Source: Candidatus Dormiibacter inghamiae
GTDB taxonomy: Bacteria > Chloroflexota > Dormibacteria > Dormibacterales > Dormibacteraceae
Reading direction: 5' to 3'
DNA: 64,000 bases
Assembly (NCBI GenBank): GCA_016464825.1
Contig: JAEKNQ010000013.1
Location: forward strand, 1-64,000
This document shows positions 52,944 to 61,575 of this stretch, in pieces. Under the pieces are notes generated by a model. That model saw nothing but the letters and a program-made list of their open reading frames with translations. It did not search any database and had not been told where the DNA came from. Position 1 is the first letter of the stretch. Every line of letters begins with the position of its first letter. Made by a program: the position numbers and the translations under genes.

Positions 52944-55661
52944 TCACCCCGTATTCTGCAGGCCCGCAGCCACGCCGCTGACAGTGAGGCGCACCAACGC
53001 CGAAAGCTGCCGGCTTCGCGCACCGTCCGCCTCTTGCAGCTCCCGCAGGAAGCGCAGCTGCAGAAATGAGAGCGCATCCACGTAAGGGTTTCGCAGGTCG
53101 ACAGCCAGCTGGAGGATCGGATGCCCAGCAAGCAGGCGTTGGTGCCCGGTGACGGCTAGGACCAGACGTCGCGTCAGCCGGTATTCCTCTCGGATCAGGT
53201 CCACCAGCTCGGGCCTTCTTCCGCGCGCTAGGTACAGCCCGGCGATCATCGGATCCGCCTTGGCGAGGCTCATCTCCGCGTTGTCGATGACCGAACTGAG
53301 AAAAGGCCACTCCGCCACAATCCGGCGCAAGTAGGCGAGGCCGCTGCGGTCGACGATCGCTTGAAGGCCGCTGCCCAGTCCGTACCAACCCGGCAGGTTG
53401 CAGCGGTTTTGGGTCCAGGCGAAAACCCAAGGAATCGCCCTGAGCTGCTCGAGCTCACTAACCTGCGCGCCGCCGCGCCGAGCCGGCCGGGAACCGATTG
53501 CGAGCTGGCCGATCTCGTCCAGCGGCGTGACTCGAGCGAAGAACTCCGCGAAGTCGGGTGCCTCGACAAGCCCTCGGTAGACAGCCTCCGACGTGCTCGC
53601 CATCAGCTCTGCAGCGTCGAAGAAGCGCTCCTCGGCAGCCGCCAACGCTTCTTGGTGACGCGCTGTGGACGCGGTCACGACGGCGCTGCTGACCTGCTCC
53701 AAATGGCGCAGCGCAATTGCCCGGTTGCCGTAGCGCGCGAAGATCACCTCGCCCTGCTCAGTCACCTTGAAGCGGCCCTGAAGCGACCCCGGAGCCTGGC
53801 TCCTGATGGCCCTCCCCGCCGGGCCGCCCCCGCGCCCGACGGCCCCACCGCGGCCGTGGAAGAGAGTGAGCTGGATGCGATTTCGGCGAGCCCAGGCGAC
53901 CAGCGTCGACTGGGCGCGATAGAGCGCGAGGTTGGCCGCCAGGAAGCCCGCGTCCTTGGTGGCATCGGAGTAGCCCAGCATCACTTCCAACCGGCGTCCT
54001 CGCTGCTCGAGCGATCGCTGCCAGCCGGGGAGGCCCAAGAGGCTATCCAGGACACCAGGCGCCGCTTCCAGATCGGCTCGGGACTCGAAGAGGGGAACCA
54101 CTTCGAGCTCGAGACTGCCCTCGGGCACTGCCACTCGCGCGAGCGCCGCCACTGCGACGACATCGGCCGGCGAGCGTGTGAAGCTCACTACGTAGCGAAC
54201 ACACGAGTCGGTGCCGTAACGCGCCTGCAGACGAGCTATGGCCTGGAAGGTCGCCAACGCCTCCCGGGCAGCCTCCGAATGGGGCTTCACAGCCATTGGG
54301 TGGTCGCCGTCGGCCAACGCGTCCAGGGCCGCGGCGTTGTCCTCAGCTCCAGGCAGCAGCTCGGCGATTGCGTCGCTGTGGACCGACGAGTGCTGGCGGA
54401 CCTCGAGCGACGCCAGGTGAAAGCCGAACGTCTCGGCCTGCCAGATGAGGTTCTGCAGCTCACCGCCGGCGACGCGGTCGGCGCCTGCGGCGAGAAGCGA
54501 CCGCTGGATGGTGCGCAGATCGGCAATGAACTCGCCGGCAGAGTCGTAGCTGCCCGGGCGGTCGAGGCGGGTCGCCAGCAGCCGGTCCGCAGAGAGCATG
54601 AGAGCGTCGCGGTGAGGCTCCCCGGACGAGCGGGCGCGTGGAGCACGGCCGGCCCTGCCGAGCGCCGCCTGGGTCCTTTGCAGCCAGCGGCGGAGCTCCT
54701 CGGAGGGTGGCGTCGACTCCTCCGAGAGCGTCAGGCAGCTGGCGACCCGGCGCGCTCTGCTCTCGAGCTTGAGCAGGACCCGATCAGCCTGGACCTCCAG
54801 CGCCGCCTCGGTGACCGCGTGATTGACGTGAGGGTTGCCATCCCGGTCGCCCCCGACCCAAGTCCCCCAGCGCAGAAAGGGACGGATCCGCGTGGCGTCG
54901 ATCCGCCTGGCTGACGTTAGCTGGTTCTGCTCCAACGCCCGCCCCAGCTCGCGATAGAGCACTGGGACCAGCGGGAAGAGCGACTCGTCGAAAATGGAGA
55001 GCACTGTCCTCACCTCGTCCAGCGGCGTCGGCCGGTGGCGCCGCAACTGCGGGGTCCGCCAGAGGATGCTGAGCTGCTCGCGCAGCCGGCGTTCGGCCTC
55101 GGCCCGCTCGTAGGCGGAGAGCCGCTGATCATCGAACAGATCCATCACGTCAGCGATCCTTCGGAGAGCGTCGACGACCGCCCGCCGGCGCGCTTCGGTC
55201 GGATGGGCGGTGAGGACGAGCCGGATGTCGAGCTGAGCGAGCAGTTCGGCGAGAGCGGCGTCGCCCACCTCCCTGCGCAGCTGACCCACCGTCGCTGCCA
55301 GGGACTCAGCTACCTCCGCCTGGGACCGCGCCCGCTGGCGCAGGATCCTAATCCGGTGGCGCTCTTCGGCCAGGTTGGCCAGCTGGAAGTAGACGGTGAA
55401 AGCACGCGCTACCGATTCGGCCTGGTCCAAGTCGAAGCTGTCTACCAGGTCGATCAGCTGCTTCAGTCGTTCCTCGGCGGCCGAGCCGCGGCTCTGTCGC
55501 AAGTCGATAGCGGCCTGGCGCAGGCGCTCGACAGCCTCGAGCAAGCCGGCACCGTCCGACTCGGCGATCAACTCTCCCAGCGCCGAGCTGAGCCGCCTGA
55601 CGTCAGCCCGCAGCGGCCCCGAAAGGTTGTCCAACTCCTTGACGAGCGCGCGCCTGGTCAT
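52944..55661 (-). CDS. ppc: Phosphoenolpyruvate carboxylase
   Basis: The 905-residue protein has the catalytic His block VLTAHPTEARRRAV (about 149-162), GTWVGGDRDGNPHVN, EVMLGYSDATKDAGF-type MLGYSDATKDAGFLA, the mobile loop FHGRGGAVGRGGGPAGRAI, the RPARRGG region and the terminal signature ending in QNTG, as in bacterial Ppc. It fixes bicarbonate onto PEP to make oxaloacetate, refilling the TCA cycle. Length is normal. It is convergent with pgm (21-base gap) and divergent from arsC. Confidence 0.96.
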   Translation of the reverse strand: MTRRALVKELDNLSGPLRADVRRLSSALGELIAESDGAGLLEAVERLRQAAIDLRQSRGSAAEERLKQLIDLVDSFDLDQAESVARAFTVYFQLANLAEERHRIRILRQRARSQAEVAESLAATVGQLRREVGDAALAELLAQLDIRLVLTAHPTEARRRAVVDALRRIADVMDLFDDQRLSAYERAEAERRLREQLSILWRTPQLRRHRPTPLDEVRTVLSIFDESLFPLVPVLYRELGRALEQNQLTSARRIDATRIRPFLRWGTWVGGDRDGNPHVNHAVTEAALEVQADRVLLKLESRARRVASCLTLSEESTPPSEELRRWLQRTQAALGRAGRAPRARSSGEPHRDALMLSADRLLATRLDRPGSYDSAGEFIADLRTIQRSLLAAGADRVAGGELQNLIWQAETFGFHLASLEVRQHSSVHSDAIAELLPGAEDNAAALDALADGDHPMAVKPHSEAAREALATFQAIARLQARYGTDSCVRYVVSFTRSPADVVAVAALARVAVPEGSLELEVVPLFESRADLEAAPGVLDSLLGLPGWQRSLEQRGRRLEVMLGYSDATKDAGFLAANLALYRAQSTLVAWARRNRIQLTLFHGRGGAVGRGGGPAGRAIRSQAPGSLQGRFKVTEQGEVIFARYGNRAIALRHLEQVSSAVVTASTARHQEALAAAEERFFDAAELMASTSEAVYRGLVEAPDFAEFFARVTPLDEIGQLAIGSRPARRGGAQVSELEQLRAIPWVFAWTQNRCNLPGWYGLGSGLQAIVDRSGLAYLRRIVAEWPFLSSVIDNAEMSLAKADPMIAGLYLARGRRPELVDLIREEYRLTRRLVLAVTGHQRLLAGHPILQLAVDLRNPYVDALSFLQLRFLRELQEADGARSRQLSALVRLTVSGVAAGLQNTG

Positions 55662-55803
55662 GTCTCCATGGTGCTGGATCTCGTTGCGTTGTTCGTCTTC
55701 AGATGCAGTCTGTCAGGATGAGAATTTGATGGCCGTCTATATGGCTGGGAAAGTACGGTGTTCCGGTGAGTGAGGTCTTCGATCCGGTCAATCCAGGGGT
55801 GAG

Positions 55804-56223
55804 ATGACGAAGGAAGTTCCCGAGGTCCTTTTCGTGTGCGTCCACAACGCCGGTCGCAGCCAGATGGCGGCCGGCTTACTTGATCACCATGCGCAGGGAC
55901 GGGTCCATGTTCGCTCGGCCGGCAGTGCACCGACCGACGAGATCAACCCGGTGGCGGTCGAGGCGATGAGGGAGGTCGGCATAGACCTCTCCCAAGAGTT
56001 CCCAAAGCCCATTACTGACGAGTTCGTGACAGCCGCGGACGTGGTCATCACCATGGGCTGTGGCGATGCCTGCCCGATCTACCCGGGCAAGCGCTACGAA
56101 GATTGGGAGCTCGAGGACCCGGCCGGCAAGAGTCTGGCGGAGGTCCGCGGCATTCGAGACCAGATTATGCACCGAGTCACCGCACTCTTGGCCCAGCTGG
56201 TGGAGGCGCCGCGGCCCAGCTGA
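55804..56223 (+). CDS. arsC: Arsenate reductase (thiol-coupled, LMW phosphatase fold)
   Basis: The 139-residue protein has the P-loop CVHNAGRS with Cys12, followed by QMAAGLLDHHAQGRV and RSAGSAPTDEINPVAVEAM. The resolving cysteines are Cys86 and Cys90 in MGCGDACP, then YPGKRYEDWELEDP, as in actinobacterial-type ArsC. It reduces arsenate to arsenite. The spacing MGCGDACP resembles the mycothiol- or thioredoxin-linked group; which reductant serves it is unknown. It is convergent with arsM. No arsenite efflux gene (arsB/acr3) lies in view. Confidence 0.93.
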   Translation: MTKEVPEVLFVCVHNAGRSQMAAGLLDHHAQGRVHVRSAGSAPTDEINPVAVEAMREVGIDLSQEFPKPITDEFVTAADVVITMGCGDACPIYPGKRYEDWELEDPAGKSLAEVRGIRDQIMHRVTALLAQLVEAPRPS

Positions 56224-56250
56224 GAACAGCCGGACTGCAGCTTCAACGTT

Positions 56251-57012
56251 TTAGCTGGTCAGCGGCTTGCGGCCTCTGATCGCCGCGCTGGCGATCGCGC
56301 CCGCGATCCCCTCGACGTCGTGCTGCTGGGTGATTTCGATCTCAGCGCCTTCGAATCCCGCCTCGACCAGAAGCCCACTGTAGGTATCGACCGGGATGGT
56401 GCCGGAGACGCAGCCGGCCCAGGCGTCGACCGTCTGCTTGACACCGGGCGGCAACTGCTTGAGCGCCACCATATCAGAGATGGCCAGACGACCGCCAGGC
56501 TTCAGTACCCGGAAGGCCTCGCGGATCACGGTTCCCTTGTCCTCGGCCAGATTGATCACACAGTTGGAGATCACCACGTCGACGGCGCCGTTCGGGAGCG
56601 GCACCTGCTCGATGGTGCCCTTGAGGAAGGTCGCGTTGTCGATCGCCACCCTTGCCCGATTGGCGTTGGCGACCTCAAGCATCTCGTCGGTCATGTCGAC
56701 ACCGTAGGCATGACCGCCCGGCGCCACCCGACGGGCCGAGAGCAATACGTCGAGGCCTCCGCCACTGCCCAGGTCGAGCACCGATTCGCCAGGGTGCAAC
56801 TCGGCCAGGAGCAGCGGGTTGCCGCAGCCCAAGCTGATCGAGCTGTCGAGCCCGAGCTCGGTCAGCTCGCTGGATTCGTAGTGCTGGCCGCAGCTGATGG
56901 ACTCCTCGGCGGCCGGAGCGCAGCAATCGCTTCCGCAGCAGCTCTGGTCAGCGCTGAACGACTTCGCCTTGGTCGCGTAGCGATCACGCACAGCGTCTCG
57001 GATTTCGCTCAT
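56251..57012 (-). CDS. arsM: Arsenite S-adenosylmethionine methyltransferase
   Basis: From ATG 57012 (AAAGGAGG site) the product is 253 residues. The Rossmann SAM motif is LDLGSGGGLDVLLSA (79-93), followed by VDMTDEML and FLKGTIEQVPLP. Arsenite-binding cysteines match the family: Cys63 (LGCGNP), Cys151 (ISNCVINL) and Cys201 (WAGCVSG). A Cys-rich N-terminal patch (CCGSDCC, 25-31) may add metal affinity. It converts As(III) to methylated, partly volatile forms. It is divergent from arsR across shared palindromes and has a good promoter. Confidence 0.94.
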   Translation of the reverse strand: MSEIRDAVRDRYATKAKSFSADQSCCGSDCCAPAAEESISCGQHYESSELTELGLDSSISLGCGNPLLLAELHPGESVLDLGSGGGLDVLLSARRVAPGGHAYGVDMTDEMLEVANANRARVAIDNATFLKGTIEQVPLPNGAVDVVISNCVINLAEDKGTVIREAFRVLKPGGRLAISDMVALKQLPPGVKQTVDAWAGCVSGTIPVDTYSGLLVEAGFEGAEIEITQQHDVEGIAGAIASAAIRGRKPLTS

Positions 57013-57052
57013 CGGGTCCTCCTTTACTAATCGATGGTTGTCGATGGAGCAA

Positions 57053-57081
57053 ATCCTAGCACAGGCATTGATGACTGTCAA
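57053..57081 (-). promoter_or_regulatory. Promoter of arsM
   Basis: On the minus strand TTGACA (57081-57076) is a perfect -35, separated by exactly 17 bases from TAGGAT (57058-57053) as -10. The arsM ATG is about 40 bases further. The -35 lies inside the right arm of the CATTGA/TCAATG palindrome, so a bound ArsR would block polymerase. Confidence 0.75.
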
Positions 57082-57097
57082 TGAGCTGTAAGCTCAT
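57066..57097. promoter_or_regulatory. Two overlapping palindromes, likely ArsR operators
   Basis: CATTGA-N6-TCAATG (57066-57083) is a perfect 18-base palindrome, and ATGAGCT-GTA-AGCTCAT (57081-57097) is a perfect 17-base palindrome that overlaps it by three bases and ends four bases before the arsR start. A third, weaker pair ATCGA-N6-TCGAT lies at about 57031-57046. ArsR/SmtB proteins bind such imperfect 12-2-12-like dyads; the assignment is from position and symmetry. Confidence 0.65.
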
Positions 57098-57100
57098 TCA

Positions 57101-57556
57101 GTGACCGTGCGAGAGCTACCGGTTCGGCAACCCGGCCAGGCCTGCTGCCAGCCCCTGGTCGGAATCGACGAGGCGTGGGCCCAGGAGACGGCTGAGATTC
57201 TAAAGGTGCTCGGAGAGCCCACCCGCCTGAGCATGATCGCCGCCCTGTGGCGGGCTCAGGAGCCGATCTGCATCTGCGACTTCACCGCCTCCCTTGATCT
57301 CAGCCAGCCGACCGTCTCGCACCACATGGCCAAGCTCAAGGTCGCTGGCTTGGTCGAGTCGACCAAGCGGGGGATTTGGATCTATTACCGCCTCCGTGGC
57401 GACCTAGCCCCAGCGACCCAGGTGCTGCTTCGCACGCTGCTGGGCCAACGGAAAGCCGGTCTTCGAGCGAAGGACCTCGCGGTCCCAAAAGCGCCCACGC
57501 GCACGTTCGACGTCAGTGCAGCGGGGCTCGGCGAGTTGAGGACGCGGATCACTTAG
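57101..57556 (+). CDS. arsR: ArsR-family metalloregulator
   Basis: The 151-residue protein has a winged-helix domain: AEILKVLGEPTRLSMIAALW, recognition helix SQPTVSHHMAKLKVAGLV, and wing KRGIWIYYRL. Arsenite-sensing cysteines are likely Cys57 and Cys59 (ICICDF) at the start of the DNA-binding helices, perhaps with the N-terminal Cys15/Cys16 pair. It represses arsM, and itself, until As(III) binds. The start GTG lies four bases after a palindrome with no Shine-Dalgarno sequence, so the mRNA may be leaderless; GTG 57107 is an alternative start. Confidence 0.93.
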   Translation: MTVRELPVRQPGQACCQPLVGIDEAWAQETAEILKVLGEPTRLSMIAALWRAQEPICICDFTASLDLSQPTVSHHMAKLKVAGLVESTKRGIWIYYRLRGDLAPATQVLLRTLLGQRKAGLRAKDLAVPKAPTRTFDVSAAGLGELRTRIT

Positions 57557-57890
57557 TGTTCCGACCGCCAGCAGTGGGTGCCCGTCCGCCCGGGGGGTTG
57601 CCACAGCAGTTGCTGAAGGCCAGTTGACCTATTTGGGCAGCGCCGGCCGCAGTGCGGATGACCAAGACCTCGGAGTACGTCCCGCTAGCGGGCGATAGCG
57701 TCTTGAGGCTGACAACTGGCCGGTCTATCAGCCCTGAGGTCGCCGGGTGCCGCACAGCCCGCGGACCCAGAAGTCGCTGGGCTCGGGTTGCGGCCTGAGG
57801 GGGTATCAGAGTTGACAGCCCGTATCCCCGCCACTAAGCTGGCGATGCTCACCAGTACCAAATACATAGGCAGACGATGGCGCGCCCCAC
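57557..57890. other. Intergenic region with possible promoter
   Basis: No gene is seen in these 334 bases. TTGACA at 57812-57817 followed after 17 bases by TAAGCT (57835-57840) may be the promoter of the DUF2203 gene, whose ATG is 50 bases on. The rest shows no strong repeat or hairpin. Confidence 0.35.
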
Positions 57891-58295
57891 ATGAAACATG
57901 TGAAAGATGGCACCGGCGTCAGATGGACGCTTGAGGAGGCTAACGCCGCCCTAACAGAGGTGAGTCAGCCGATGGGGATGGTCGTGGAGAACTCCAGCCT
58001 GCTGAGAGATCTCAGAGTGCCCGCGACCGGGCGGTTTGAAGGTCGGGTTTGGTTGTTGACAGCGGGTTCGCAGGCCAGAGAGGAGCTCGCAGACCGGGCA
58101 GCCGAACGAATTGAGACCGCTCAGTCAGCCTTGCGGGCCCTTGGAGTGACTATGAAGGATTGCGCCCTGGGGCTCGTCGACTTCGAAAGCATCCGGGAAG
58201 GGCGTCGGGTCGAGTTGTGTTGGATGCTGGGGGAGGAGAACATCAGCTACTGGCACGAGGCGGACGCCGGCTTCAGCTGTCGTCAACCTTTGTGA
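57891..58295 (+). CDS. DUF2203 family protein
   Basis: The 134-residue protein has RWTLEEANAALTEVSQPMG at the start, a central helical part (LRALGVTMKDCALGLVDFESI) and the family-defining end GRRVELCWMLGEENISYWHEADAGFSCRQPL. DUF2203 is a short soluble family of unknown function, widespread in Terrabacteria and archaea. Its 3' end overlaps the convergent TetR gene by 23 bases. The context gives no functional clue. Confidence 0.82.
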   Translation: MKHVKDGTGVRWTLEEANAALTEVSQPMGMVVENSSLLRDLRVPATGRFEGRVWLLTAGSQAREELADRAAERIETAQSALRALGVTMKDCALGLVDFESIREGRRVELCWMLGEENISYWHEADAGFSCRQPL

Positions 58296-58935
58296 CCTGG
58301 ACGCTCGGGGGCGCGACGAGCAGTCCACGCAACACCAATCGAGAAATGGACCGAGCAGTCTCTGCGACAGACCCGGGTTGGATTCGCAGCGTGACTAGAA
58401 GTAAGTTCGTTATGATCTCGGCTGCCTCTCTTGGCTCAATGTCGGCAGAGATCTCGCCGCGCTTCTGACCGGTCCGAATGAGGATGCTCAGCGGGGCCGC
58501 AAGGGAGATGAGGTAGCGCGGAGAATTGTCTGGCGCTTGCGTCCAAAGGTCCGACCCACCAGGTGCTGCGGTTGCCCATACACCTTCTGAGAGTGCCAGG
58601 TCCTCGCTAACCCTGGTGGCTAAGCGGAGCAGGTGGTCGCTCAGCGCTTTCTCTATCGGTGTCGAGTTCGCCTCTCGCGCAGCAATGGCCACCAGAGGCG
58701 CCATCTTCTCGGCGAAGATGGTAGCGCCGATGCCCGACTTGCTGCCGAATCGCTTGTAGAGGGTAGCTACGCCGACTCCAGCGCGATCGGCGATCATCTG
58801 CATGGTTGTTTTGGAGTAACCGGGCGACTTGAACAGCGAGCGAGCCGCCTCCCGAGCGCGGTCCTCCGTCCGCCGCCGGCGAGACGCCGCGCCGCGAGCG
58901 TGCCAATCCAGCTCAACCGGCTGATCGGTAGTCAC
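58273..58935 (-). CDS. TetR-family transcriptional regulator
   Basis: The 220-residue protein has a TetR DNA-binding domain: REAARSLFKSPGYSKTTMQMIADRAGVGVATLYKRFGSK is split here as helix 1 (REAARSLFKSPGYSK) and HTH (MIADRAGVGVATLYKRFG). The C-terminal part (ISADIEPREAAEIITNLLL) is the all-helical ligand domain. It is divergent from the frameshifted DUF998 gene, and three heptamers in the spacer may be its sites. The target may therefore have decayed. Confidence 0.88.
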   Translation of the reverse strand: MTTDQPVELDWHARGAASRRRRTEDRAREAARSLFKSPGYSKTTMQMIADRAGVGVATLYKRFGSKSGIGATIFAEKMAPLVAIAAREANSTPIEKALSDHLLRLATRVSEDLALSEGVWATAAPGGSDLWTQAPDNSPRYLISLAAPLSILIRTGQKRGEISADIEPREAAEIITNLLLVTLRIQPGSVAETARSISRLVLRGLLVAPPSVQVTKVDDS

Positions 58936-58946
58936 CCTTGGAGCTG

Positions 58947-59010
58947 AGTGTAGGCAGAGACGTTGGCTGCTGAAGTGTAGACAGTCTCACTGAGAGGGAA
59001 TATAGTGTAG
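58947..59010. repeat. Three AGTGTAG heptamers in the TetR upstream region
   Basis: AGTGTAG occurs at 58947-58953, 58974-58980 and 59004-59010, spaced 27 and 30 bases, close to whole helical turns. A small dyad CAGT-CTC-ACTG lies between the second and third. Position between divergent genes suggests regulator binding; chance is not excluded. Confidence 0.4.
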
Positions 59011-59014
59011 GGGA

Positions 59015-59829
59015 ATGCCCCAAGTACCTGGACCAGCCCGGGGTGAGGATCGGCAAGCCGGATTCAACAGATCAGCCTGGGGCCCTGCGAAGTGGATTAG
59101 GCGGCCGGATCCACCGGGCATTGTGAAGACCCAGTCTCGCCTTGACGGAGCCTTGCTCGACCGCACGACACTGATGTTGATCGCCGCCGGCACCGCTGGG
59201 GGGCTGCTCTTCACAGCGGTCTATCTGGTGGAGGGCGCCACCCGGCCCGGCTACGACGCCTGGACCGATGCCATCAGCGCGCTGAGCCTCGGTCCCGGCG
59301 GCTGGCTGCAGCAACTGAACTTCATGGTCTTCGGTGTGCTGATGCTCTGCTCGGCGCTTGGCTGGCGGCGCGCGCTGACACCCGGCATCGGAGCACTTGC
59401 CTACCCAGTCCTCCGAGGCATCGCCGGCGTGAGCCTGATCCTGATCGGGTCTTCTCGCAAGACCCGGCCGCCCGATATCCGCCAGGGTCAGGGGCGGCGG
59501 TGACCGGCCGCACAGTACATGCGCAGCTCCACGACGTGTTCTCCGTTCTGACGATCACCACGCTGGCAATCGGCTACTTCGTGCTCGCCTGGCGGTTCGC
59601 CAATGAGCTCCGGTGGCGATTTTGGGTGCTCCCGGCGGTCATCACAGGACTTCTGACGATCGTCTTCATCGCCGCCTTCGGGGCGATGCTCGGCCACAGA
59701 CCGGCCGGTCTCTTCGAGCGCCTCTCCAGCGGCGTTGGATCCGTGCTCATCCTCCTGGTGTTGGCGCGCCTGCTCACGCAATCTCTCGGCGCCGCTGAGA
59801 ATGCCGCTGCCTTCGGGCCGCGACGGTAG
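59015..59829 (+). pseudogene. DUF998 membrane protein gene with one frameshift
   Basis: Frame one (from ATG 59015) carries GGLLFTAVYLVEGATRPGYD, DAISALSLGPGGWLQQLNF and ALAYPVLRGIAGVSLILIG. The expected continuation VFSQDPAARYPPGSGAAVTG then appears in the next frame from about 59447, leading into HAQLHDVFSVLTITTLAIGYF, VFIAAFGAMLGHRPAGLFERL to the stop at 59829. One missing base explains the break. The joined product would be a five- or six-helix DUF998 protein of normal size. Function of the family is unknown. If the break is an assembly error, this is one intact gene. Confidence 0.78.
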
Positions 59830-59841
59830 AAGGAAAGAGTT

Positions 59842-60516
59842 ATGTCGGAATCGAGATTGCGGAGGACGGGGGGCCTGGCGGGCATCCTCGGTCCGGTTTC
59901 GTTGACGATCTACTTCGTCGCCCCCGCTCTGACTGGCTGGCCTTTCAGCGGGGCAAGCGACGCTCAGCTGGTGGTCTACGCCAACCGCCACCAGCAGCTC
60001 TTCTACGCCGGAGCCTGGTTCCAGGCCACCGGCGCGCTCCTCAGCATCGTGTTCTTCTTGGCCATTCTCCAGCTGGCCGGCGCGCGACCAGTCGCCTGTC
60101 GGGCCTGCTGACCATCCTGGCCTCTGCAGCGCTCTTGAGCGTGGTGCTGGTGGAGTCGGCCTTCCTGGTGGCCGTCCCGATGGCGGCGGCCTCCGGCGAC
60201 GTGGGCACTGTTCGCACCAATTTTTGCCCTGAGTAATGGTGTCTTCGTCCGGGTCTTCCCCCTGGCTCCCGCCTCGGCCTCCTTCATCGGGCTGGGCGTA
60301 GTCATTCAGGGCTCAACCGTGCTCCATCGCTGGTTCGGCTATTTCGCTGTCGGTCTCGGCGCCGCTTTCGAGCTGGTGGGGATCGCCGCCATCTTCAGCG
60401 GTGTGGGATTGATCCTGGCCATCGTCCTCTCCGTGGTGCAAGAGTTCTGGATAGTCGCCGCGGCAATAGCACTCATGCTTTCGGCGCGGACGGCGTTCTC
60501 GCTGAGTCGAACCTGA
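59842..60516 (+). pseudogene. DUF4386-like membrane protein gene with two frameshifts
   Basis: Translation from ATG 59842 gives RRTGGLAGILGPVSLTIYFV and YAGAWFQATGALLSIVFFLA, then the frame shifts near 60090 to RLSGLLTILASAALLSVVLV and AASGDVGTVRTNF, and shifts again near 60223 to FALSNGVFVRVFPLAPAS and VLHRWFGYFAVGLGAAFELVG, ending at 60516. Together this is one six- or seven-helix protein. It starts 12 bases after the frameshifted DUF998 gene, so the pair decayed together. Family naming is tentative. Confidence 0.68.
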
Positions 60517-60734
60517 TCAAAGCTCCCTGACGTGCGGACGGTCAAGGCTCGCGCAGGCAGCCGCCGGCCGGTCAGATGGGCGCCATGTCCTCGCCCCTGA
60601 GACGGCGAATCGAGCCACTGCAGTAGGAATCGCAATTGGTCGCGGCCGGGCCGGGCTGGTGCACTGGAGTGTCAATCCGAACAGGGCAAGGGGGGTGTGT
60701 GATGTGGCTCTTATCGAACACGCCGCGACCGCGA

Positions 60735-61187
60735 TCACCCGACCGTAGTTGCGATTTGGAGCGCGGTCCGTCGCGCGATAAGGTCAAAGTCGGAGTCGGC
60801 ATGGAGCAGCGGCACCCCAGCGTTGATCGCGACGGTCGCGATCAGGCAGTCCACGAGCCGTCGGACGGTTAGTCCGGCCCGCCGGCAGGTGCGGTAGGTG
60901 GCGGCGGCCTCTTCGTAGTCGGAGAGGCCGCGAAGCGGGATCATCTGGCACCCGAGCACAAGCCGTCGAAGCATTTTCAGGTGGCCGTCGTCCCGAGCTC
61001 CCGCCAGCACCTCCATCACTATTGGCTCGGTCGTGGCGAGCATCGCCGTGCCCTCCAGCAGGGTGCGCACTTGGGTGTTAACTGAACTGCCCGTGCCGCG
61101 CAGGAATTCGACCCAGGCCGACGAATCGATCAGGATCAGCTCGCCGTGCGCCGCGATTGCCGCAACTCCGCCAGGTCGGCATCCCAA
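60735..61187 (-). CDS. vapC: VapC-type PIN-domain toxin
   Basis: The core begins LILIDSSAWVEFLRG and continues with the PIN acidic residues: Asp in LIDSSAW, Glu in TTEPIVMEVLAG, Asp in VDCLIATVA and HADSDFDLIA. These bind Mg and cut RNA, often tRNA. From ATG 61187 the protein is 150 residues, with 16 residues ahead of the conserved start that overlap the antitoxin gene; a CTG at 61139, just at the antitoxin stop, would give a more typical 134 residues. It is translated after and blocked by the VapB partner. Confidence 0.88.
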   Translation of the reverse strand: MGCRPGGVAAIAAHGELILIDSSAWVEFLRGTGSSVNTQVRTLLEGTAMLATTEPIVMEVLAGARDDGHLKMLRRLVLGCQMIPLRGLSDYEEAAATYRTCRRAGLTVRRLVDCLIATVAINAGVPLLHADSDFDLIARRTALQIATTVG

Positions 61188-61342
61188 CCCGATCCTTCGA
61201 GGGCGAGAGCCTGAGCAGGATCGAGAGGCTCGTCAACCAGCCTCCTGAGGGCAAGATCCACGGCTTCCCTCTTGGTCTTCAAGCGATACCGTCGCCTGAT
61301 CTCGCTCACGAGGCGATCGTCTAGGTCCACATTGGTGCGCAT
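61136..61342 (-). CDS. vapB: VapB-type antitoxin
   Basis: From ATG 61342 the product is 68 residues: MRTNVDLDDRLVSEIRRRY, then KTKREAVDLALRRLVDEP, the DNA-binding N-terminus of VapB antitoxins, and a flexible C-terminal tail (LEGSGWDADLAELRQSR) that wraps the toxin. An ATG six codons upstream is possible. The gene overlaps vapC, the standard order, ensuring the antitoxin is made first. The complex usually represses its own promoter. Confidence 0.86.
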   Translation of the reverse strand: MRTNVDLDDRLVSEIRRRYRLKTKREAVDLALRRLVDEPLDPAQALALEGSGWDADLAELRQSRRTAS

Positions 61343-61575
61343 CTCTACACCACCATACACCCGGCGTCCCGGACCTTCCGCGACCCCCGAAGTGCACTGA
61401 ACTCGATCTCTATCCCCGCCCTGCGAGTGCCGACGGCTTCGGCCGGAGCTGCCTAGACCGTTTCTCGAATACGGCCTCGCCGCTTCCGCTGGCCAGAGCT
61501 CGTGTCCCCGTCCAGCTAATGCCGGGCGACCCGCTTGAACAGGGTGTCAATGGTGTCCTGAGACACGACAAAGGG

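Noticed and set aside
61543-61572. GGTGTCCTGAGACAC-like sequence next to the tRNA-Ser fragment, reminiscent of IS termini
   Set aside because: No transposase and no matching inverted partner were found within the window.
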